Origin: Actinomycetota bacterium
GTDB lineage: Bacteria; Actinomycetota; Geothermincolia; Geothermincolales; RBG-13-55-18
Assembly (NCBI GenBank): GCA_028697145.1
Contig: JAQVFR010000001.1
Span: forward strand, 62,001-126,000
Length of the DNA: 64,000 nucleotides
Direction of reading: 5' to 3'
This document shows positions 8,594 through 17,655 of the stretch, piece after piece (position 1 is the stretch's first letter; each line of letters starts with the position of its first letter). A model generated the notes under the pieces. It was given only the letters and a program-made list of their open reading frames with translations, was not told the DNA's origin and made no database searches. The translations under genes were made by a program, and so were the position numbers.

Positions 8594-9058
8594 CTACCCG
8601 TCCTCTTTTTTCTCGAGAAGCTGGCCCAGTTCGCTCTGGAATTCGCTGATATCCTTGAAATCCTTGTACACGGATGCGAACCTGAGGTAGGCGACCTCGT
8701 CGATCTCCTTGAGTTTCCTGAGCACCGCCATGCCGATCGCGCTGGCGTTGATCTCCTTCTTCCCCTCCTCCCTGAGCTCCGCCTCTATCTCCGAGGTCAG
8801 ATCCTCGATCTGCTGGCTGGTCACCGGCCTCTTCTCGAAAGCCTTCCCCAGCCCGATCCGTATCTTCTCCCTCTTGTAAGGCTCGCGGTCTCCGTTGCGC
8901 TTGATGACCGTTACCGGGAACTGCTCGAACCTCTCGAAGGTTGTGAACCTTCTCCTGCAGCCCTTGCATTCCCTTCTTCGCCTTATTACCTGCCCGTTTT
9001 CGGCGCTTCGTGAGTCGATCACCTTGCTGTCCGGGTTTCCGCAATAGGGGCACTTCAT
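8594..9058 (-). CDS. nrdR: Transcriptional repressor NrdR
   Basis: MKCPYCGNPDSKVIDSRSAENGQVIRRRRECKGCRRRFTTFERFEQFPVTVIKRNG: zinc ribbon plus ATP-cone. Confidence 0.97.
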   Translation of the reverse strand: MKCPYCGNPDSKVIDSRSAENGQVIRRRRECKGCRRRFTTFERFEQFPVTVIKRNGDREPYKREKIRIGLGKAFEKRPVTSQQIEDLTSEIEAELREEGKKEINASAIGMAVLRKLKEIDEVAYLRFASVYKDFKDISEFQSELGQLLEKKEDG

Positions 9059-9083
9059 CCTTTTCCCCTCCCCAAACAGTACA

Positions 9084-9132
9084 CTCCCACATCTTGTGCT
9101 TTAAATGGAATATAAACCACTAAATGTTGCGT
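9084..9132. promoter_or_regulatory. Candidate tandem NrdR boxes upstream of nrdR-nrdD
   Basis: CCACTAAATGTTGCGT (9117-9132) matches about 12/16 of ACACWATATATWGTGT; CTCCCACATCTTGTGC (9084-9099) matches about 9/16. Start-to-start spacing 33 bp (about three helical turns). Confidence 0.4.
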
Positions 9133-9258
9133 TGTCAAGGCTTTTCACGAAAATACTACCATTTTTTTACTATCTATTCACCTGATGTTTAAACTTCTCC
9201 CTTAAACCTATTCTCAACGGTGACTCGAAGGTTTATCCTTGAAGCGTTACTTCAGGAA

Positions 9259-9936
9259 TCACAGGTAACCCTCCCACATCGGTATAGACATCTCGATCTG
9301 CACCCTGTCCCTATTTACGCTGGCGTTAAGCAATGTGGCGCCTAGTGGAAGGGCGTCGAAAACGATCGTCTTCACCTCCGCATAAGGGTTTGAACCTAAT
9401 CCTGTACCAACGCTGGAAGCACCATATGGCTCCAGGGTAAGGCTGTGATCCCCCGATACCTTGACCTTGTATTGAGTCTTTTCTCCATCGATTTCCACGA
9501 ATATCATGTCGTTTGCGATGAAAAGCGCGCCCTGGCGCAGGCCGCATGCCCGGCCGAGGCCCTCCGCGTCAATGCTTATGGCCGCCTTCTGGCGAGAGAC
9601 ATGCCTGATCTCGAGCTTTCCCTTGAGGAGGGAGGAGACGTTGAGCTCGACGTCGTAGAGGACCACGCTCCCAAGGTAGACCAGGTTCTCCACCGCCCCT
9701 TCGCCGGCCTGGTACTGCAGGTCCCCGCTCCAGCTCAGCCTGACCTCGCTCATGTGGTTTCGCGCCAGGCTCACCAGGAACGGAAAGGAGTTGATGCTGG
9801 ACTCGAGGCTGGTGGGAAGGTCGTATTGCGACCGCAGCGCCCTCTCCATTCCATGCTGGCTGAGCAGCGTGACGCCGACCTCCGCCGCCAGGAGCAATGC
9901 CAGTAACAACACCAGAGAAAACAATATCTTGCGCAA
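9259..9936 (-). CDS. DUF2993 / LmeA-like phospholipid-binding protein
   Basis: N-terminal signal/TM segment, then a DUF2993-like pattern (VENLVYLGSVVLYDVELNVSSLLKGKLEIRHVSRQKAAISI). Confidence 0.68.
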   Translation of the reverse strand: MRKILFSLVLLLALLLAAEVGVTLLSQHGMERALRSQYDLPTSLESSINSFPFLVSLARNHMSEVRLSWSGDLQYQAGEGAVENLVYLGSVVLYDVELNVSSLLKGKLEIRHVSRQKAAISIDAEGLGRACGLRQGALFIANDMIFVEIDGEKTQYKVKVSGDHSLTLEPYGASSVGTGLGSNPYAEVKTIVFDALPLGATLLNASVNRDRVQIEMSIPMWEGYL

Positions 9937-10117
9937 AACGACCCTCCCATCCAGGCAGGGTATATTCTAAGCGCTGGTGACGACATTCCCGTGCGGGCAG
10001 CCAACATGCACAGGGTGTGCCTGCCGGACGTGGAGGTGCGGGATATATGCGGGGGGAAATGCCCGCGGGTTGTGTCCCCGGAGCCGTAAGCCGGGCCCCT
10101 GGAGGTTCAGCGGTTTC

Positions 10118-11155
10118 TCAGCGTCGCCCGAGGAGGAAGTCGCGGTAGAGGTATTCCTCCGATTCCTCCCTCAAGCGGCGCGTCATCAGCCTCTCGACTA
10201 TCCCGGCGGGAGACACCTTCTCCTCTATCACGTCATGCACGCCCCGGGCAACGGGTGTCTCTACCCCCAGATCGCGTGCCAACCCGATCACGGCCCTGGT
10301 CGCGAAGACCCCCTCCACCACCATCCTGCCCTCGGCCAGGACGGCCGAGGGCGACCCACCCGCACCGAGCCTCTCGCCGAAACCCCGGTTTCGAGAATGG
10401 CGGCTGATGCACGTTACTATAAGGTCCCCCACCCCGGATAGTCCGGAGAAGGTGATGGGATTGGCGCCCAGGGCGCTGCCGAAGCGCGCCATCTCCGCCA
10501 GCCCCCGCGTTATCAGGCTCGCCTTGGTGTTGTCGCCGAGGCCGAGCCCGTCGAGGACGCCGGCCGCGATGGCGATTATGTTCTTGTATGCGCCCCCCAC
10601 CTCCACCCCGACGACGTCGCCGTTGGTGTAAACGCGGAAATAGGGTGAGTTGAACGAGCCCTGCAGGCCGGAGGCTACCGCTGCGTCCCCGCAGGCGATC
10701 ACCGTCGCGCTCGGGACCTTCCTCGCCACCTCCTCCGCGTGGTTGGGGCCCGATAACGCCGCCACGCCGCTCCTGGGGTCCCTTCCGAGTTCCTCCGCGA
10801 TAGCCTGCGAAAGGCGGCACCCGCTGGCGTAATCGAAGCCCTTGGCCAGGTTGAGGACGGCCGCTTCGGCGGGGACATACGGGGAAGCGGCCGCGGCGAC
10901 TTCCCGCGTCCAGCGCGACGGCACGGCGTTCACAACCACCTGAGCCCCGCGCAGGGACTCCTCGAGGTCGCCGCAGGCCATGACGCCACGGGCCAGTTCC
11001 ACGTCGCTCAGGAACAGGGGGTTTCTCCTCGCGGCGTTTATGCCCTCGACCACCTCCGCCTCCCTGGCCCACATCCTCACCTCGTGTCCGAGCAGGGCCA
11101 GGTGGGAGGCCATGGCGGTGCCCCAGCTGCCGCAACCGATGACGGAGATCCTCAT
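10118..11155 (-). CDS. gpsA: Glycerol-3-phosphate dehydrogenase [NAD(P)+]
   Basis: MRISVIGCGSWGTAMASHLALLGHEV Rossmann motif, LSGPNHAEEVARKVPSATVIA, GGAYKNIIAIAAGVLDGLGLGDNTKASLITRGLAEM. Confidence 0.95.
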   Translation of the reverse strand: MRISVIGCGSWGTAMASHLALLGHEVRMWAREAEVVEGINAARRNPLFLSDVELARGVMACGDLEESLRGAQVVVNAVPSRWTREVAAAASPYVPAEAAVLNLAKGFDYASGCRLSQAIAEELGRDPRSGVAALSGPNHAEEVARKVPSATVIACGDAAVASGLQGSFNSPYFRVYTNGDVVGVEVGGAYKNIIAIAAGVLDGLGLGDNTKASLITRGLAEMARFGSALGANPITFSGLSGVGDLIVTCISRHSRNRGFGERLGAGGSPSAVLAEGRMVVEGVFATRAVIGLARDLGVETPVARGVHDVIEEKVSPAGIVERLMTRRLREESEEYLYRDFLLGRR

Positions 11156-11790
11156 GCCTCGGCCTCCTCCTCCCGTGGCCTCCGCCTGCCTATCCTGGGT
11201 TCTTCGCCCCCGAGCAGGCGCCTGATGTTCTCGCGGTGTTTGTAGATGGCGAGGGCACAAGTGAGCGCGGCCACGACCATGTGCGGCCAGTATTCTCCGG
11301 CATCGCTCCAGAGCACGACGGCGGATGCGACGGGAAAGGCGACCGCGCCGCTCATGGAGGCCACGGACATTATGCGCGTGATCGCCACCACGACGGCGAA
11401 CGTGCCCAGTGCGGCCACCGTCACCTGCCATGGATACGCCGCTATGATCACTCCTCCACTGGTCGCTATCCCCTTGCCCCCCTTGAATCCCAGGAATATG
11501 CTCCAGTTGTGTCCGACGATGGACGCCAGACCGGCCAGGAGCGAGAGGCTGGGCCCCAGGCCCAGAGCCCTCCCGACCGCTACCGCAGCCACCCCCTTCG
11601 CCATGTCGAGGAGCATCACGGCGATGAACGGCTTCACCCCGTAATTGCGCAGCACGTTCGTGGCGCCGATGTTGCCCGAACCGAGCCTGCGCAGGTCCTG
11701 CTTGAAGAGCAGCTTAGACACCACCAGCCCGAAGGGAACGGAGCCGATGACATAGCTGGCCAGGATCCACGCCACCGCTTTCAGGGCCAA
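11152..11790 (-). CDS. plsY: Glycerol-3-phosphate acyltransferase PlsY
   Basis: ASYVIGSVPFGLVVSKLL...LGSGNIGATNVLRNYG...GHNWSIFLGFKGGKGIATSGG. Confidence 0.95.
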   Translation of the reverse strand: MALKAVAWILASYVIGSVPFGLVVSKLLFKQDLRRLGSGNIGATNVLRNYGVKPFIAVMLLDMAKGVAAVAVGRALGLGPSLSLLAGLASIVGHNWSIFLGFKGGKGIATSGGVIIAAYPWQVTVAALGTFAVVVAITRIMSVASMSGAVAFPVASAVVLWSDAGEYWPHMVVAALTCALAIYKHRENIRRLLGGEEPRIGRRRPREEEAEA

Positions 11791-11886
11791 TTTACCTCCC
11801 CCTGTCGTATCCGCCCGGACGCATGCCTCGTTGAATATAACACATCCGCGCGGGCGGAGTTTCCGTCCTTCCGGGAGCGGCCGCCT

Positions 11887-13230
11887 TCAGCGCCGCCTCC
11901 TCTCCATAGCGCGGCGGGAGCGAAGGACGATGCGTATGGGGGTGCCCTCGAAGGCGAAGGATTCGCGTATCTTGCGCTCCAGGAACCTCTCGTAGGCCGG
12001 ATCGGCGAGGTCGGGGCGGTTGACGAAGAAAACGAACTGCGGTGGAGCCGTCCTCGCCTGGGTGAGGTAATACATCTGCAGTCTCCTCCCCCGGCGGCTG
12101 GGCGGGGGCGTCTGCGAGAGCACCCGGCGCAGCAGCTCGTTGAGGTGGGCGGTCTGTACCCTGGACTCCCAGGCCGCCTTTACGCGGTCCACCGCCGGCA
12201 GCAGGCGCGACACGCCCGAGCCGGTCAGCCCGCTCACGCGCAGGAACGGGGCGTACGAGACGAAGTGAAGCTTCTCCCGCGCGTCCTCGAAAACGACCTG
12301 CGCGTTACCCGCCGCCTTGACCAGGTCCCACTTGTTCAGGACCACCACGCAGGCGCGGCCGTCATCCTTGACGCGCGCCGCTATCCTCTGGTCCTGCTCG
12401 GTGACGCCCATGGAGGCATCTATCACCAGCAGCACCACCTGGGCCCGGTCGATGGCCTTCCACACCCGCACCTGGCTGTAGAACTCCACGCCCTCCTTTA
12501 TCTTGGTGCGCTTGCGCCATCCGGCGGTGTCGATGAAACGGTAGGCGGTCTCCCCCACCTCCATAACCGTATCTACGGCGTCGCGCGTGGTCCCGGGCAT
12601 GTCGCTGATGATGGAACGCTCCTCGCGCAGCAGGCGGTTGAAGAGAGTGGACTTGCCCACGTTGGGCCTGCCCACGATGGCCACGACGGTCTCCGGCCCC
12701 TCCTCCTCTTCCTCCACGGACGGCTGCCCAGGCAGCATTTCCACCATCAAGTCCAGCAGGTCCCCGATGTTGCGCCCGTGCATGGCGGACACCGGCCACG
12801 GCTCCCCCATGCCCAGGGAATACCATTCCACCGCCTCGTCCTCCTGGCGCTGGTTATCGACCTTGTTCGCTACCAGTATGGTCGGCTTGCCGCTGCGCCG
12901 CATCGCCTGGGCGATCTCCTCGTCGGCGGCCGTTATCCCCTCCGCGGCATCGACCATCACGAGCACGACGTCGGCTTCCTCCACCGCCAGCATGGCCTGC
13001 CTGCCGATGGCCCTGGTCAGTCTCTCTTCGGAGACCGGGTCCATGCCGCCGGTGTCCACGATGCGGAAATCCCTCCCCCTCCAGTTGGCGGTGAAGTAGT
13101 TGCGGTCCCGCGTCACCCCGGGATCCTTCTCGACGATGGCATCGCCCCTGGCCACGATGCGGTTTACCATGGTGGACTTGCCCACGTTGGGCCTTCCCAC
13201 CACGGCCACCAGGGGCAGGTTCGCGCCCAT
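11887..13230 (-). CDS. der: GTPase Der (EngA)
   Basis: Two GTPase domains: VVGRPNVGKSTMVNRI and IVGRPNVGKSTLFNRLL, with two NKxD motifs (NKVD, NKWD). Confidence 0.97.
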   Translation of the reverse strand: MGANLPLVAVVGRPNVGKSTMVNRIVARGDAIVEKDPGVTRDRNYFTANWRGRDFRIVDTGGMDPVSEERLTRAIGRQAMLAVEEADVVLVMVDAAEGITAADEEIAQAMRRSGKPTILVANKVDNQRQEDEAVEWYSLGMGEPWPVSAMHGRNIGDLLDLMVEMLPGQPSVEEEEEGPETVVAIVGRPNVGKSTLFNRLLREERSIISDMPGTTRDAVDTVMEVGETAYRFIDTAGWRKRTKIKEGVEFYSQVRVWKAIDRAQVVLLVIDASMGVTEQDQRIAARVKDDGRACVVVLNKWDLVKAAGNAQVVFEDAREKLHFVSYAPFLRVSGLTGSGVSRLLPAVDRVKAAWESRVQTAHLNELLRRVLSQTPPPSRRGRRLQMYYLTQARTAPPQFVFFVNRPDLADPAYERFLERKIRESFAFEGTPIRIVLRSRRAMERRRR

Positions 13231-14564
13231 CAGCCCGTTTCCTCCTCGCCGCGCAGCGCACGAACGAGGGCGTGACCCTCGACGTCGGTGGCGATCAGGC
13301 GGTACCCCGTATCCCGTTCGATGCGCGATGTCGTGACGTCGTCCAGGAAGCGCCCCTCCCTCAGCATGGTGGCAGGGATGAGGAGTTCCAACGAGGTGGG
13401 GGCTTCGTCCATCAGGGAAGCGGCGATGTCCCCTCCCCCCAGCAGCGCCGTTACCGTCACCCCCGGCCCGAAGAGACGGTTGCGCGCGGTGATCACCTCC
13501 ACGCCCTCGATACCCGCCGCACCCAGTGCAGCCCCGATCACTTCCGCCCCCGCCTGCCCGGTGACGATGCCGCGCCGCGTTGCGGCGAGGGGAGTCGCCG
13601 AGGCCGCTGCCTCCCTTACCTCGTCCAGGAATTTTCTCGCCATCCCCACCCCGTTCTCCAGCTGGGGATAATCATCGTATTCCTCCGCGGGCGGGAATTC
13701 CCGCCCAGCCAAACAATAGAACTCATCCGCCGCGAAGAAGGTCCTCCTGCCGTTCCTTTCCATGGCGAGCGCCTGGTACTCTACGACCGTCTCGATGACG
13801 TTGCGGGCGGACGCGCTGTCGTGCGGTGTGAGGCTGTGCCGCATGGCGTGCGACGGCAGCGTCAGCCCGACCGGAACCACGCCAAGCGAAGCCGCGGTGT
13901 AGGTCTCGAGTACGTCGCGGAAGGTGCGGCGGAGCTCGCCGCCGTCGTTGATCCCCGGACACACCACGACCTGCAGGTGGATCTCTAGCCCCTCCTGGAG
14001 CAGTGACTTCAGCACCGAAAGGCCGCGCCCCGCTTCCCCACCCATCATGCGCCGCCGCAGGACGATGTCCGTCGAATGCAGGGAGACGTACAGCGGCGAT
14101 ATGCGCAGCCGCCTGATCCTGTCCAGGTCGTCACGGGAGATGTTGTTGAGGGTTATGAAATTGCCGTAATAGAAGGAGAGGCGGTAATCGTCGTCCTTCA
14201 CGTACAGGCTCGGCCTCAGTCCCCGCGGCAACTGGTCCACGAAGCAGAAGATGCAGTGATTGCGGCACGTTCTCACGCCGTCGAACACGGGGTCGTCGAA
14301 GACGAGTCCCAGGGGAACGCCGGCATCCTTCCTTATCTTCCGCGTCATCCTCTTCCCTTCCCTGGCCAGGCGCAGGGAGACGCTGCTCTCTTCGGAAGCC
14401 TGCATGTAGTCGATGATGTCCATGGGAACTTTGCCGTTTATCTCCAGCAAGAGATCGCCCGGCTGCGCCTTCCCCGCGCAGGGGGACCCCTGTCTGACCT
14501 TCACCACCTCGGGGGGTTTCCAGTTCCCGGGCAACGGGCTCGTGTGCCGCAGTAGCGGGGTCAC
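13230..14564 (-). CDS. DUF512 family radical SAM/PDZ protein
   Basis: PDZ-like N-terminus (GKAQPGDLLLEINGKVPMDIIDYM), CRNHCIFCFVDQLPRGLRPSLYVKDDDYRLSFYYGNFITLNN. Confidence 0.88.
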   Translation of the reverse strand: MTPLLRHTSPLPGNWKPPEVVKVRQGSPCAGKAQPGDLLLEINGKVPMDIIDYMQASEESSVSLRLAREGKRMTRKIRKDAGVPLGLVFDDPVFDGVRTCRNHCIFCFVDQLPRGLRPSLYVKDDDYRLSFYYGNFITLNNISRDDLDRIRRLRISPLYVSLHSTDIVLRRRMMGGEAGRGLSVLKSLLQEGLEIHLQVVVCPGINDGGELRRTFRDVLETYTAASLGVVPVGLTLPSHAMRHSLTPHDSASARNVIETVVEYQALAMERNGRRTFFAADEFYCLAGREFPPAEEYDDYPQLENGVGMARKFLDEVREAAASATPLAATRRGIVTGQAGAEVIGAALGAAGIEGVEVITARNRLFGPGVTVTALLGGGDIAASLMDEAPTSLELLIPATMLREGRFLDDVTTSRIERDTGYRLIATDVEGHALVRALRGEEETG

Positions 14565-15244
14565 CGCGCCTCCCGAGCCGCCCGCTCTTTCACCAGCGAG
14601 GAAAGCCTTCCCACTACCTGCGATACGTTTTCACCCGTGGTGTCTATGAGCAGAGCATCGGGGGCGCGCTTGAGGGGGTTGTATTGGCGGGTGGTATCGA
14701 GATAATCCCTCCGCACCATCTCCTGCTGGATGGTGTGGAGCGAGACATCGTGCCCGTCCTTCGCCATCTCCCGGTGGCGGCGCCGCGCCCGTTCCTTTAC
14801 CGAGGCGGTGATGAAGAACTTCACATCCGCGCGTGGGAACACCACCGTCCCCACGTCCCTCCCCTCCACCACGACTCCCCCACCCGCCGCCATGCGGCGT
14901 TGTTTGTTCACCATCTCGCTGCGCACGAGGGGGTGTGAAGATACCTGGGAGACGTGAGCGGATACCTCCCGGGAACGTATGGCGGAGGTAATGTCCTCGC
15001 CGTCCATGAACACCCGGTAAGGGGGCCTTCTGCGCGACACGTGCTCCATGCCCACTTCCATGTCCGCTGCCACGGAGGCCAGCCTCTCCTCGTCGTCCAG
15101 GTCGATATGTTCGCGCAGTGCGCGCAGGGTGAGGGCGCGGTACATGGCCCCCGTGTCCAGGTAACGGAGGCCGAGGCGCCTCGCGAGCCTCTGCGCGACG
15201 GTGCTCTTGCCGGCCCCCGCCGGTCCGTCTATGGCGATGATCAT
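14561..15244 (-). CDS. cmk: Cytidylate kinase
   Basis: MIIAIDGPAGAGKSTVAQRLARRLGLRYLDTGAMYRALT...VVEGRDVGTVVFPRADVKFFITAS. Confidence 0.96.
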   Translation of the reverse strand: MIIAIDGPAGAGKSTVAQRLARRLGLRYLDTGAMYRALTLRALREHIDLDDEERLASVAADMEVGMEHVSRRRPPYRVFMDGEDITSAIRSREVSAHVSQVSSHPLVRSEMVNKQRRMAAGGGVVVEGRDVGTVVFPRADVKFFITASVKERARRRHREMAKDGHDVSLHTIQQEMVRRDYLDTTRQYNPLKRAPDALLIDTTGENVSQVVGRLSSLVKERAAREAR

Positions 15245-15371
15245 TCCCGCTCCGTCAAATCCTTTTACTGCTGCCATGCCCCCATCATAGAGCGTAACCT
15301 CCCCGCTTTAAAGCCCTACCGCGTGCCGCGCGCTCGCTCCCGCCCCGGCGGAGCTCGTTTGTGCCGGCAGT

Positions 15372-15380
15372 GATATAATC
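15372..15380 (+). promoter_or_regulatory. Extended -10 promoter of the SDR gene
   Basis: TGATATAAT (TGN-TATAAT) 25 bp upstream of the SDR ORF start; no good -35. Confidence 0.45.
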
Positions 15381-15404
15381 TCTATATCCACGTCCATTCG
15401 GGAG

Positions 15405-16223
15405 GTGTCCGAGATGAAGGTATTGCGAGGCAGAAACGTCCTGATCACCGGAGGCGCGCTGGGGATGGGGAAGTCCCTGGCCAGGCTGCTCCTCCAGGAG
15501 GGCTGCCGGGTGGCCCTGGTGGACATCCGCGAGGGCGACCTGGACGCAGCCTTGCGCGAGCTCTCACCCATCGGGGAGGTATACGCCTTCGTCTGCGACA
15601 TATCCGACCGCGAAAAGGTCTACGGGCTCGCGCAGAGGGTGCGGGACGAGTTCGGGGACATCGATATCCTCGTCAACAACGCCGGGGTGGTCAAGTCCGA
15701 TCCTTTCCTCGAGAAACCCGACGAGGTCATAGAGCGCACGGTGGCGGTCAACCTCCTGGCCCACTTCTGGACCATGAAGGCCTTCCTCCCCGCCATGGTG
15801 GCGAAGAAGGAGGGGCACGTGGTCAACATGGCCTCCGCCGGCGGGCTGCTGGGCGTGCCTTATATCAGCGACTATTGCGCCACCAAGTTCGCCGTGATCG
15901 GCCTCACCGAATCGCTGCGCCAGGAGTTCAAACTGAGGGGCCTGCGCAGGGTCCGTTTCACCTATGTCTGCCCAAACACGGTTGGGACGGGCATGTTCGC
16001 CGGAGCCAGGCCGGTAAAGGGGACGAAGCTCCTCGATGCGGACGAGGTCACGCGCAGTATAGTCCAGGGCATCAAGAGGAACCGCTCCTTCATAGGGGTC
16101 CCCTTCTCGGTATATCTCGTGCCCCTCACCAAGGCCCTGACTCCCATACCGGTGCTCGACCTCTTCAACCGCGTCATGGGCATCGCCACCTCGTCTGAGA
16201 CCACGACGGGAAGACCGGAATAA
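15405..16223 (+). CDS. SDR family NAD(P)-dependent oxidoreductase
   Basis: VLITGGALGMGKSLARLLL, DILVNNAG, YISDYCATKFAVIGLTESL (YxxxK). Confidence 0.92.
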   Translation: MSEMKVLRGRNVLITGGALGMGKSLARLLLQEGCRVALVDIREGDLDAALRELSPIGEVYAFVCDISDREKVYGLAQRVRDEFGDIDILVNNAGVVKSDPFLEKPDEVIERTVAVNLLAHFWTMKAFLPAMVAKKEGHVVNMASAGGLLGVPYISDYCATKFAVIGLTESLRQEFKLRGLRRVRFTYVCPNTVGTGMFAGARPVKGTKLLDADEVTRSIVQGIKRNRSFIGVPFSVYLVPLTKALTPIPVLDLFNRVMGIATSSETTTGRPE

Positions 16224-16294
16224 CCCTCTCCCGCACGTAGTGTGAGGTGGTACATGGAGTTTTATTATGACGATGAAAGGCGCCCCTTTACCGA

Positions 16295-17587
16295 TTAGCT
16301 CCCCGACACGAGGTGGCGCAGGGTCTGCCCGAAGCCGGGGAAGGAGATGTTCACGCATTCCCAGCCTGAGATCACCGTGTCTCCCTCGGCGCAGAGAGCG
16401 GCGACCGCCAGGGCCATGGCGATGCGGTGATCTCCGTGTGAGTCCACCACGGCTCCCCTCAGCTCCGCGGGTCCGCTCACCGCGAAGCCGTCGGGCAGCT
16501 CCTTTATCTCCGCCCCCATCTTGCGCAGCTCGCCGCATATGGCGGCGATGCGGTCGCTTTCCTTCACCCGCAGCTCCCCCGCGCCCCTGACCACCGTCAC
16601 TCCGCGCGCCGCGCACCCCAGCACCGCCAGCAGGGGCACTTCGTCTATCATCGCCGGGACGCGGTCGCTCTCGACCTCCACGCCGACCAGGCTGGCGCTC
16701 CTCACCTCGAGGTCCCCCCGTGGTTCGTTGCAGGTCTCGCGGTAGTCGGACTCCATGACCAGCGCGCCCATGGTGTTGAGCGCAGAGAGGAATCCCGCCC
16801 GCGTGGGGTTGAGGCCCACTCCTTTCAGCCTGAGGTGTGAACCGGGCACGAGGGCCGCCGCGGCCATGAGAAAGGCGGCGCTGGAGATGTCGCCGGGGAT
16901 GTCGATCTTGCAGCCCGCGAGGGCGGAGGGCCTGATGCTCATGGTATCCTCCCCCTCGAATTCCAGGTCGGCGCCCATGAGCAACAGCATCCTCTCGGTG
17001 TGGTCGCGTGACGACCTGCCCCCCACGATGCGCGTCTCACCCCGGGCCTGCAGGCCCGCCAGCAGCAGGGCCGATTTCACCTGTGCGCTGTCCACCTCCA
17101 TGCGGTGCTCGATACCCTCGAGCCTGCCTCCGCGGACGGTCAACGGTGGCCTGGTGTCGTCATCCATGCCGCTTATGTCCGCGCCCATCGCGCGCAGTGG
17201 CGAGACGATGCGTCCCATGGGCCGCCGCCGCAGGGAAGCGTCTCCGTCGATGACGCAGGCAAGGGGGCGGCCCGCAAGGGCGCCGCAAAGCAGGCGCATG
17301 GTGGTGGCGGAGTTGCCCGCGTCGAGTATCCCCGCCGGCTCGCTCCAGCCATCGGGCCCCCTGCCCTCTATGGCGAGCTCGCACCCATCCAACTCGACCT
17401 CCACGCCCAGGGACCTCAGGCAGGACAGGGTGGAGAGGCAGTCGTCCGAGAGCAGAAAGGGCGCGGCGGCGGTCCTGCCCTTCGCCATGGCCCCGAGGAT
17501 GGCGGAGCGGTGGGAGATGGACTTGTCCGGTGGCACGCACGCCTCTCCATTGAGTCCTCTCCCCGCCTTGCCGAGCCTGATGTCCAT
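16295..17587 (-). CDS. aroA: 3-phosphoshikimate 1-carboxyvinyltransferase (EPSP synthase)
   Basis: PPDKSISHRSAILGAMAKG, LDAGNSATTMRLLCGALAG, RVKESDRIAAICGELRKMGAEI, SHGDHRIAMALAVAAL. Start taken at MDIRLG. Confidence 0.96.
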   Translation of the reverse strand: MDIRLGKAGRGLNGEACVPPDKSISHRSAILGAMAKGRTAAAPFLLSDDCLSTLSCLRSLGVEVELDGCELAIEGRGPDGWSEPAGILDAGNSATTMRLLCGALAGRPLACVIDGDASLRRRPMGRIVSPLRAMGADISGMDDDTRPPLTVRGGRLEGIEHRMEVDSAQVKSALLLAGLQARGETRIVGGRSSRDHTERMLLLMGADLEFEGEDTMSIRPSALAGCKIDIPGDISSAAFLMAAAALVPGSHLRLKGVGLNPTRAGFLSALNTMGALVMESDYRETCNEPRGDLEVRSASLVGVEVESDRVPAMIDEVPLLAVLGCAARGVTVVRGAGELRVKESDRIAAICGELRKMGAEIKELPDGFAVSGPAELRGAVVDSHGDHRIAMALAVAALCAEGDTVISGWECVNISFPGFGQTLRHLVSGS

Positions 17588-17655
17588 GCCCTTCTCTCCT
17601 TCTTCTCCCGCCCTGCGCTCGCCTCGGCGCATATCCGACCTCCCGGAGGCGCCGC

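Noticed and set aside
11236-13275. 679-aa plus-strand ORF opposite plsY and der
   Set aside because: Antisense to two confidently identified genes; no domain pattern, composition typical of GC-rich shadow frames.
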